NCBI GenBank assembly: GCA_011523725.1
Contig: WTGD01000177.1
Coordinates: 1-5,870 of the forward strand
Reading direction: 5' to 3'
Origin: Nitrospinota bacterium
Lineage (GTDB): Bacteria; UBA8248
Length of the DNA: 5,870 nt
Below, piece after piece: positions 1-5,259 of the stretch. The position numbers and the translations under genes are program-made. Position 1 is the stretch's first letter, and the number at the start of each line of letters is the position of its first letter. A model generated the notes under the pieces. It was not told the origin of the DNA. It worked only from the letters and a program-made list of their open reading frames with translations, and searched no databases.

Positions 1-574
1 CATCCACGATGGCCTCGTACTCGCGGCGCATCACGTCCGCGAGCGCGAATATGTACTCCTCCTCGCTCTCGTAGTAGAGGTTCCTGAGATAGCGCGAAAT
101 CTGCCCCGGCGAGGGGGAGGTCATGAACGCCTCTTCCACGTCCGCGCGGCCGAGGACGCTCTTCGCGCGCTCGATGTCCACTTGGGCGGCGGGCCAGTCC
201 TTCCAGTCCACGGGACCGGAACAGGCCGGGCGGTTCTGGAGGGGCGAGGCGAATTGGGAGAGTATTTCGGAGAGTTCGGGAAAACCCTCCTCGCCCGTGC
301 CGAGCGGGGGCGAGCTCGGCCCGTCGTATCCCGTCAGCCTGTGCTTGACGTGGGAGGTGTAATCGGGCCGGCCCTGCTCGCCGTCGTTGATGACGTCGAT
401 TCCCGCCGCCGCCTGTTTCTCCACGACGTCCTCTATCGCGCGCGCCACGGCGGCGTCGAACGCGTCGGAATCCACCCCGCCCTCCTCCTGGGCCAGCAGC
501 AAATCGACCACTTCCTGGGGACGCGGCAGGCTCCCCGTGTGGGTCGTGAGTATTCTCTCCGTGCTTCGCTTCAT
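1..574 (-). CDS. MetE-like (cobalamin-independent methionine synthase family) protein, 3' end beyond window
   Basis: This is the N-terminal part, 191 residues, of a protein in the MetE/UROD-like TIM-barrel superfamily. Seen: the family opening TTHTGSLPRP at residues 10-19, DGEQGR at 64-69, and a late block with EAFMTSPSPG (148-157) followed by NLYYESEEEY (165-174) and EYEAIV near the cut. In MetE the regions equivalent to the first two bind homocysteine (a Gly-Ser in the opening motif and a Glu in the HGE/DGE motif, here Glu66). The zinc ligands of the family lie in the C-terminal half, outside the window, so catalysis cannot be judged. Stand-alone members are usually about 370-380 residues, so roughly half is missing. 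They are commonly annotated as methionine synthase II or methyltetrahydropteroyltriglutamate-homocysteine methyltransferase, but the same fold includes epoxyalkane:coenzyme M transferases and other thiol alkyltransferases. The actual reaction is therefore open. The start ATG (574-572) is supported by AGAGGAG nine bases upstream. The gene follows tctA by 63 bases and may belong to the same operon. Confidence 0.88.
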   Translation of the reverse strand, partial: MKRSTERILTTHTGSLPRPQEVVDLLLAQEEGGVDSDAFDAAVARAIEDVVEKQAAAGIDVINDGEQGRPDYTSHVKHRLTGYDGPSSPPLGTGEEGFPELSEILSQFASPLQNRPACSGPVDWKDWPAAQVDIERAKSVLGRADVEEAFMTSPSPGQISRYLRNLYYESEEEYIFALADVMRREYEAIVD

Positions 575-583
575 GGCTCGATT

Positions 584-590
584 CTCCTCT
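584..590 (-). promoter_or_regulatory. Ribosome binding site of the MetE-like gene
   Basis: AGAGGAG on the minus strand, nine bases before the ATG at 574-572. It fixes the start of the MetE-like gene, whose open frame leaves the window. It also shows that this gene is independently initiated rather than coupled to tctA. Confidence 0.7.
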
Positions 591-619
591 TTGCTGTCTC
601 GTTTCGATTCAAGAATTCC

Positions 620-636
620 CATCAATGAAATCGATG
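620..636 (-). other. Small inverted repeat just after the tctA stop
   Basis: On the minus strand CATCGAT and ATTGATG flank a three-base loop (TTC), giving a 7-bp stem with one G-T wobble. It begins one base after the tctA TGA (640-638). No T-tract follows, so it is not a classical intrinsic terminator. It could be an mRNA 3' stabilising stem or chance. Confidence 0.3.
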
Positions 637-637
637 A

Positions 638-2128
638 TCATGCGCGGCTCCGATCCCTCCAAAATGATGTCCTCTTCAGGAAGACGCTGACGAGGTAGAC
701 CAAAGCCAGGGCCAGAAACACCAGGCTGATCGGCTTGCGGAAGAATATGCCGGGGTCGCCGTCCGAGAGGATGAGCGACATCCGCGCGTTTTTCTCGAAC
801 ACCGGCCCCAGGATGATCGCCAGGAGCAGGGGCATGATGGGATAGTCGAACTTCTGCATGAAATAGCCCAACAATCCGAAGCCGATCATCAGGAAAACGT
901 CGAAAAAGCTGTTCTGGAGCGCGAACGCGCCGATGACGCAGAACACCGCGATGCTCGGGAAGAGAAGCCCCGGCGGCACGCGCAGCACCTGGACGAACAG
1001 GCGGATGCCCAGCAGCGCGATGACGATGGTCAGGAACAGCGCGATGAAGAACGACCCGAATATCGAGAAGACGAAACCGCCGTGGCTCTCGAACAGGAGC
1101 GGCCCCGGCGCGAGCCCCTGGATGGTGAGCGCGCCGAGCATGACGGCGGTGACGGGGTCGCCGGGGATCCCCAGCGTGAGCATCGGGATCATCGCGCCGC
1201 CCGTCATGGCGCTGTTGGCGGCCTCGGGCGCGGATACGCCCTCGAGTTTCCCTTTTCCGAACGATTCGGGCTCCGTCGAGCGGCGCTGCGCCGTGTTGTA
1301 GCTCAGCACGGCGGCGACGGCGCTTCCCGTGCCCGGCAGCAGGCCGATGGTCGTCCCGATGAGGGAGGATTGCGCAAGCGTCTTCCAGAGGCCGGCCAGA
1401 GTTCCCGGTGAAGGCAGCAGGTCGCGCAGGCGCGTCGAGAAATCCGGCAGGGATACGGCGGAGCCGCGCATGCCCGAGATGATCTCGGGCACCGCGAAAA
1501 GCCCGATCATCACCGGCAGGAAAGAGACCCCCTGCTGAATCTGCACGACGGAAAACGTGAAGCGCGGTATCGAATCGATGGGGTCCATGCCCACGGTGGC
1601 GAAGCTCAGGCCCAGCACGCCCGAGATGAGCGCCTTGCTCATCGAGGTTTGGGCGAATCCGCAGATGAGGCAAAGCCCCAGCAGGACCAGCGACGCCAGT
1701 TCCGGCGCGCCGAACTTGAGCGCGAAATCCGCCAGCTGGGGTGCTATGGTCACCAGGCAGGCGAGGCTGAACAACCCGCCCAGAAAGCTCGAGAAAAAGG
1801 CCACGCCCAGCGCGACCCCGGCCCGGCCCTTGCGGGCGAGCGGGTGGCCGTCCAGGCTCGTGACGATGGCGGCGGGATTGCCGGGGATGTTGATCAGGAT
1901 GGCCGAGATGCTGCCCCCCGTCATCCCGCCGACGAAAACGCCTACGAGAAGGCTCATCGAGGTGACGCTCGCCATGTGGAAGGTGAAGGGCAGCAGGAGA
2001 ATGATGCCCATGCTCACCGTGAGGCCCGGAATGGCCGCGAATACGATGCCCATGAAGCTTCCCAGGATTGCGAACAGAAATGGCTTCCACGCAAGCGCCT
2101 GGACGATGCCTTCCGCCAAGAGATTCAT
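638..2128 (-). CDS. tctA: Tripartite tricarboxylate transporter, large membrane subunit TctA
   Basis: Large integral-membrane subunit that forms the translocation pathway of a TctABC secondary transporter in the cytoplasmic membrane. It takes substrate from TctC and is thought to couple import to the ion gradient. The product is 496 residues, matching the usual ~500 of the family, and is almost entirely hydrophobic segments. Two half-repeats typical of TctA are visible. The first has AAIPGLTVSMG (31-41) and GGMTGGSISAILINIPGNP (67-85); the second has IGLLPGTGSAV (261-271) and AMTGGAMIPMLTLGIPGDP (307-325). The C-terminal family block ILGPVFEKNARMSL is at 439-452. The frame stays open upstream to 2251, inside tctB, but the ATG at 2128-2126 is chosen because the homologous protein starts at MNLLAEGI and the upstream residues are hydrophilic and unlike TctA. 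The start lies two bases after the tctB stop, with no good Shine-Dalgarno sequence, so translational coupling is likely. The imported solute cannot be told from the sequence. Confidence 0.96.
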   Translation of the reverse strand: MNLLAEGIVQALAWKPFLFAILGSFMGIVFAAIPGLTVSMGIILLLPFTFHMASVTSMSLLVGVFVGGMTGGSISAILINIPGNPAAIVTSLDGHPLARKGRAGVALGVAFFSSFLGGLFSLACLVTIAPQLADFALKFGAPELASLVLLGLCLICGFAQTSMSKALISGVLGLSFATVGMDPIDSIPRFTFSVVQIQQGVSFLPVMIGLFAVPEIISGMRGSAVSLPDFSTRLRDLLPSPGTLAGLWKTLAQSSLIGTTIGLLPGTGSAVAAVLSYNTAQRRSTEPESFGKGKLEGVSAPEAANSAMTGGAMIPMLTLGIPGDPVTAVMLGALTIQGLAPGPLLFESHGGFVFSIFGSFFIALFLTIVIALLGIRLFVQVLRVPPGLLFPSIAVFCVIGAFALQNSFFDVFLMIGFGLLGYFMQKFDYPIMPLLLAIILGPVFEKNARMSLILSDGDPGIFFRKPISLVFLALALVYLVSVFLKRTSFWRDRSRA

Positions 2129-2130
2129 CT

Positions 2131-2616
2131 TCAGAAGAGCCAGTCCTGGGGCAGGGGAACCTTGAGCACGTGGTGAAAGACGTAGTTCACCACAAAGGCG
2201 AATATGACGACGTAGGGGAGTATGATCTTCCAGGAGCGGATTCCGCTCCACCAGAAACAGATGGCGAGAAACAGGGCGACCGCGGGCGTAAAGCCGGTGT
2301 ATTGCATCAAGAGCGCGAAGCCCGCCAGCAGGAGGCAGAGGATCAGGGCGTCGAGTACGCTCTTGCGCTCGATGACGACGCGCTCTTTATCCCGGCGCGC
2401 TCCGAGGTTGCCCGTCGCGATTTCAACCAGCGTCAGGACGATAAGCAGCGAAGCCCAGAGCCAGGGGATAAAAGAAGGCCCCAGGGGACCTTCTTCCCCC
2501 GGCCCCTGGGGCAACTCCAGAATCAGCGAACCGTACCAGACGTAAAAAACCACCAGGAGGATCGGAACGGCGAGGCGTCCGACGTGCTGCCTGATTTTTT
2601 TGCTCTCCTCCGTCAT
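2131..2616 (-). CDS. tctB: Tripartite tricarboxylate transporter, small membrane subunit TctB
   Basis: Small membrane partner of TctA in the TctABC transporter. The 161-residue product has the usual size and a TctB-like layout. There is a short basic N-terminus, a first hydrophobic segment at about 15-33, then an extramembrane stretch leading to GPSFIPW (46-52), where the family typically has a G-x-x-F-P motif. Further segments lie at about 50-67, 88-105, 108-124 and 130-150. The C-terminus has the family-like pattern of a hydrophobic helix ending in KVPLPQDW. Sequence conservation in TctB is generally low, so the call rests on topology, these small motifs and its position between tctC and tctA. 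Two starts are possible: GTG at 2622 (163 residues) or ATG at 2616. The ATG is preferred because AAGGGA lies 10 bases upstream of it but only four bases before the GTG. The stop (2133-2131) is two bases from the tctA start. Confidence 0.92.
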   Translation of the reverse strand: MTEESKKIRQHVGRLAVPILLVVFYVWYGSLILELPQGPGEEGPLGPSFIPWLWASLLIVLTLVEIATGNLGARRDKERVVIERKSVLDALILCLLLAGFALLMQYTGFTPAVALFLAICFWWSGIRSWKIILPYVVIFAFVVNYVFHHVLKVPLPQDWLF

Positions 2617-2626
2617 GAACACCCGA

Positions 2627-2632
2627 TCCCTT
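2627..2632 (-). promoter_or_regulatory. Ribosome binding site of tctB
   Basis: AAGGGA on the minus strand, 10 bases before the ATG at 2616-2614 and four bases before the alternative GTG at 2622. The spacing favours the ATG. The match to the consensus is moderate and much weaker than the site before tctC, consistent with lower expression of the membrane subunits than of the binding protein. Confidence 0.5.
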
Positions 2633-2663
2633 GTGGCTTTCGTCCTCGGCGCGATTCGGAAGA

Positions 2664-3626
2664 CTAATTCTTCTTCTTTTTCTTCTTATCCAGACCAAGC
2701 GATACGACAACCTTCTTGATCAGGGCGTTCTGGTTGGCCACGAAGGCCGGGAACTTGTCCGGACCCATATAGGAGACCAGGAAACCCCGCTTCTCGGCGG
2801 TGGCCAGGACTTTCGGGTCCTTCGCGGCAGCCGAGAAGGCCTTGTGGAGCGCTTGAACCGCTTCTTTGGGCGTTCCCTTGGGAACGTGCAGTCCACGGAA
2901 CTGATAGAAGCCCACGTCCCACCCGTGCTCGCTGAACAGGGGGACCTTGGGGTAGGCCGGGTGGCGCTTCGGGAAAGAAACGGCCAGCATGCGGACTTTG
3001 CCCGCCTTGTGAAGGGCCAGGACCTCGGGCGGATGGACGGAAATCGCGTCGACCTCGCCGCCGAGCAGGCTGGGTACGCGGCGTTTGCCCAGGGGGACGT
3101 GACGGAACTTGAAGCCCGCCTTTTGGGAGAGTGCCGAAGCGGTGAGCCGCGTGAAGCTGCCCGAACCCGCGCTTCCGATCTTGAGCGTCTTCGATTTGGC
3201 CGCCTTCACGAGGTCGGGAAGTGATTTATACGGGGAATCGGCCCGGACGACGATGGCGGTTCCCTCGAACACCAGTCGGGAAACGTAATCCCAGGCGCGG
3301 TAGTCATAGGGCAATTTTCCCATGGTCGTACCGGTCAGGATCGAGGCCGAAAGCCAGCCGATCTTGTATCCGTCGTTCGGCGCGGTCTTGACGTAGGCGA
3401 AGCCGATCGTCCCACCCGCGCCCGGACGGTTCACGGCGACGATGGGCTGCCCGAACACCTTCTCGGCCGCTTTCGCCACGGTGCGTCCGGAGATGTCGGC
3501 AGCGCCGCCGGCCTTGAAGGTGATGGTCATCTCCACGGGTTTCGTCGGATAGGCCGCCAAGGCCGGCGCGGTTGATACCGCCGCAACGACGAAGGCGAGT
3601 GCGAAAACCAGCAACAACTTCTTCAT
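2664..3626 (-). CDS. tctC: TctC/Bug-family periplasmic solute-binding protein of the tripartite tricarboxylate transporter
   Basis: Periplasmic receptor that binds a small, usually carboxylated, solute and delivers it to TctA/TctB. The product has 320 residues, normal for the family. A clear Sec signal peptide is present: two lysines after Met, a hydrophobic core at 4-18, and a signal peptidase I site after ALA at 22-24 (mature start near AYPTKP). Family motifs follow: YPTKPVEMTITFKAGGAAD (26-44, normally P-F-x-A-G-G-x-x-D), NRPGAGGTIG (66-75), LLGGEVD (187-193) and GLHVPKGTP (245-253). The region before LLGGEVD reads VPLGKRRVPS where many homologues have a Tyr-Lys-Gly-rich VPYKG-type segment. 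The protein ends in DKKKKKKN, an unusual six-lysine tail. The ATG at 3626-3624 has a perfect AAGGAGG seven bases upstream, the strongest ribosome site in the window. The gene lies 65 bases after the aldehyde dehydrogenase gene and 47 before tctB. Substrate identity cannot be predicted. Confidence 0.95.
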   Translation of the reverse strand: MKKLLLVFALAFVVAAVSTAPALAAYPTKPVEMTITFKAGGAADISGRTVAKAAEKVFGQPIVAVNRPGAGGTIGFAYVKTAPNDGYKIGWLSASILTGTTMGKLPYDYRAWDYVSRLVFEGTAIVVRADSPYKSLPDLVKAAKSKTLKIGSAGSGSFTRLTASALSQKAGFKFRHVPLGKRRVPSLLGGEVDAISVHPPEVLALHKAGKVRMLAVSFPKRHPAYPKVPLFSEHGWDVGFYQFRGLHVPKGTPKEAVQALHKAFSAAAKDPKVLATAEKRGFLVSYMGPDKFPAFVANQNALIKKVVVSLGLDKKKKKKN

Positions 3627-3633
3627 GGTGATT

Positions 3634-3640
3634 CCTCCTT
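3634..3640 (-). promoter_or_regulatory. Strong ribosome binding site of tctC
   Basis: A consensus AAGGAGG on the minus strand, seven bases before the tctC ATG (3626-3624). It is the best Shine-Dalgarno match in the window, fitting the excess of binding protein over membrane subunits that such transporters usually need. Confidence 0.75.
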
Positions 3641-3659
3641 GAGATGCGTCGAAAAGTAC

Positions 3660-3691
3660 GTTGATAATTCCTATTAACGAACGGAATCAAC
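3660..3691 (-). promoter_or_regulatory. Inverted repeat, possible promoter or processing/attenuation element before tctC
   Basis: Directly after the aldehyde dehydrogenase TAG (3694-3692), the minus strand carries GTTGA-TTCC, an 11-base AT-rich loop, then GGAA-TTA-TCAAC. This is a 9-bp stem interrupted by a three-base bulge. The same bases hold a weak sigma70-like pair, TTGATT (3690-3685) and TATCAA (3666-3661), with an 18-base spacer. A short TTTT follows a few bases after the stem. Either reading, an internal promoter for tctCBA or a stem that alters mRNA stability or read-through, is inference. The element is AT-rich relative to its surroundings. Confidence 0.35.
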
Positions 3692-5200
3692 CTAATCACG
3701 ATTCCAGGAATGCCATCTCGAAAGTCCGATGCAGACGCTTTTGATCTGGGTGTATTCGCGCAGCGCCTCCTCGCCGTGCTCCCTGCCGATGCCGCTTTTC
3801 TTCGTGCCGCCGAAGGGAATCTCGGAGCCGTAACGGTAGGTGTTGATGAACACGTTTCCGCAATCAAGCTCCGCGGCGAGGCGATGCGCCCGGCGCAGGT
3901 CACTCGTCCAGACGTAGCTCGCCAGCCCGAACTCCGTGGCGTTGGCGTCGCGGACCGCATCGTCGAGCGAATCGAATTCGTGCACGGTGAGAACCGGGCC
4001 GAAAATCTCCTCGCACGCCGCCTCCATGCCCTGGTTCACGCCCGTGAGCACCGTGGGCTGCATGAAGTTTCCGTCCGGCCCCCCTTCGGGCTTTGCGCGG
4101 TCTCCGCCACAAGCGACGCTGGCTCCATCCCCGAGCGCCGATTCGACGTAGCCGACGACGTCGGCGAGGTGATCGGGAGAGATGAGCGGCCCCATGTCGG
4201 TCTCTTCATCCATCGCATCGCCCACTTTGATTCCTTGGGCGCGCTCTTTAATCTTCTCGACGAACGCATCGTGAATCGAACCCGGCAGGAACAGCCGCGT
4301 CCCGGCGAAGCAGACCTCGCCCTGGCGGGCGAACACCTGGCTCATAACGCCGTCCGCCGCCTCGTCCAGGTCGGCGTCTTCGCAGACGATGATGGGCCCC
4401 TTGCCGCCAAGCTCCGCCAGTACGGGGGTCACGTTCTGCGCGGCGAGCCCCAGGACTTCCAGGCCGCCCTCGGTGCCGCCCGTGAAGACGATTTTCCGGA
4501 TGTCGGGATGGCCCACAATCTTGGCCCCCGTCGAGCGCCCCGAACCCGCGACGATGTTGATCACCCCCGGCGGGAAACCGGCTTCTTCCACCAGTTTTCC
4601 GAAATAGAGCACAGACGCCAGCGCGACGGCGGAGGGTTTGACCACCACCGTGTTGCCGCAGGCCAGAGCGGCGGCCAAACCCCGGGACATGAGCTTGAGC
4701 GGGGTGTTCCAGGGAACGATGATGGCCACGACGCCCAGGGGCTCTCGTATCGAATACACAAGCCGATCGTTCATCAGGGGCTGCGCGCCGCCTTCCACCT
4801 TGCCCGACCATCCGGCGAAATACTCGAAATGCCGCGCGGAGGAGGCGGACTCCAGGCGGCTCTCCCGGATGGGGATGCCCGTGTTGATCGCCTCGAGTCT
4901 CGCGAGGGTTTCCGCGTGCTCGCGCATCAGGGCCGCGAGCTTCATGATGAGTTTCCCGCGCTCGAGCGCGGGCATCTTCTTCCAGGACGGGTCGTGAAAC
5001 GCCCGCCAGCAGGAGGCGACCGCCTCGTCCACCTGCGCGTCCGAGGCGGGGAACAACTGGAAAATCGTCTCGTTGTTCGATGGATTGAGCACGTCAATCG
5101 GCTCACCGCGCTCGCCTTTCACCCAGTTCCCGTCGATAAACTGCTGCTCCACTTCCTGGGTGAGCGGAAACTCGGCCACTTTCACCAGACTACCCGACAT
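3692..5200 (-). CDS. NAD(P)-dependent aldehyde dehydrogenase (ALDH superfamily)
   Basis: Soluble 502-residue enzyme that oxidises an aldehyde to a carboxylate through a thiohemiacetal on a catalytic cysteine. The length is typical and the full set of ALDH motifs is present in order. These are VPWNTP (162-167, oxyanion Asn165), VVVKPS (185-190, Lys188), FTGGTEGG (239-246, end of the Rossmann-fold cofactor loop), ELGGKGP (263-269, general base Glu263), GEVCFAGTR (294-302, nucleophile Cys297), EEIFGP (397-402) and IPFGGTKKSGIGRE (461-474). All catalytic residues are intact. The residue after KPS is Ala191, where NAD-preferring enzymes often have Glu, so NADP use is possible. The sequence resembles the broad betaine-aldehyde/semialdehyde dehydrogenase group, but the substrate cannot be assigned. 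The ATG (5200-5198) has AAGGAG six bases upstream. The gene lies 59 bases after the transglutaminase-like gene and directly precedes tctCBA, suggesting that its aldehyde derives from the imported solute. Confidence 0.96.
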   Translation of the reverse strand: MSGSLVKVAEFPLTQEVEQQFIDGNWVKGERGEPIDVLNPSNNETIFQLFPASDAQVDEAVASCWRAFHDPSWKKMPALERGKLIMKLAALMREHAETLARLEAINTGIPIRESRLESASSARHFEYFAGWSGKVEGGAQPLMNDRLVYSIREPLGVVAIIVPWNTPLKLMSRGLAAALACGNTVVVKPSAVALASVLYFGKLVEEAGFPPGVINIVAGSGRSTGAKIVGHPDIRKIVFTGGTEGGLEVLGLAAQNVTPVLAELGGKGPIIVCEDADLDEAADGVMSQVFARQGEVCFAGTRLFLPGSIHDAFVEKIKERAQGIKVGDAMDEETDMGPLISPDHLADVVGYVESALGDGASVACGGDRAKPEGGPDGNFMQPTVLTGVNQGMEAACEEIFGPVLTVHEFDSLDDAVRDANATEFGLASYVWTSDLRRAHRLAAELDCGNVFINTYRYGSEIPFGGTKKSGIGREHGEEALREYTQIKSVCIGLSRWHSWNRD

Positions 5201-5206
5201 CTATCA

Positions 5207-5212
5207 CTCCTT
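5207..5212 (-). promoter_or_regulatory. Ribosome binding site of the aldehyde dehydrogenase gene
   Basis: AAGGAG on the minus strand, six bases before the ATG at 5200-5198. It confirms the chosen start of the dehydrogenase. Confidence 0.7.
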
Positions 5213-5237
5213 TCATTGATCGTTATTTAGACTAGAT

Positions 5238-5258
5238 GCCCCAGGCAAGCCTCCGGGC
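5238..5258 (-). terminator. Weak hairpin after the transglutaminase-like gene
   Basis: On the minus strand, starting one base after the TAA at 5262-5260, GCCC-GG-AGG-CTTG-CCT-G-GGGC can fold into a stem with an unequal internal loop (GG opposite G) and a CUUG tetraloop, a known stable loop type. No run of T follows (the next bases are ATCTAGTC), so it is at best a weak or factor-dependent terminator, or an mRNA-end stabilising stem. It marks the most plausible boundary between the upstream gene and the dehydrogenase-transporter cluster. Confidence 0.3.
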
Positions 5259-5259
5259 T

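Noticed and set aside
182..628. Plus-strand open frames at 123-362, 182-628 and 387-698 at the left end.
   Set aside because: They are antisense to the MetE-like gene, whose conserved motifs are read on the minus strand from a well-placed ribosome site.
621..630. The ten-base word ATCAATGAAA occurs on the plus strand at 621-630 and on the minus strand at 5220-5211.
   Set aside because: Shared ten-base words are expected by chance in a window of this size, and the two copies sit in unrelated positions relative to genes.
609..2090. A 493-codon open frame on the minus strand overlapping tctA in another frame.
   Set aside because: Its product is Arg/His/Pro/Gly-rich low-complexity sequence with no family motif, while the overlapping frame encodes a full TctA with conserved repeats.
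1557..2176. Plus-strand open frames of 175-202 codons opposite the start of tctA.
   Set aside because: No recognisable domain, no supporting ribosome site noticed, and complete overlap with conserved TctA sequence.
2128..2251. An N-terminal extension of TctA starting at 2251 inside tctB.
   Set aside because: The added residues are hydrophilic and unlike TctA N-termini, and the ATG at 2128 gives the usual family start and length.
3710..5230. A 506-codon open frame on the plus strand covering the whole aldehyde dehydrogenase gene.
   Set aside because: It lies antisense to a gene with all ALDH motifs, its translation is rich in Arg, Gly, His and Asp without a recognisable domain, and it is what high-GC codon use produces on the opposite strand.
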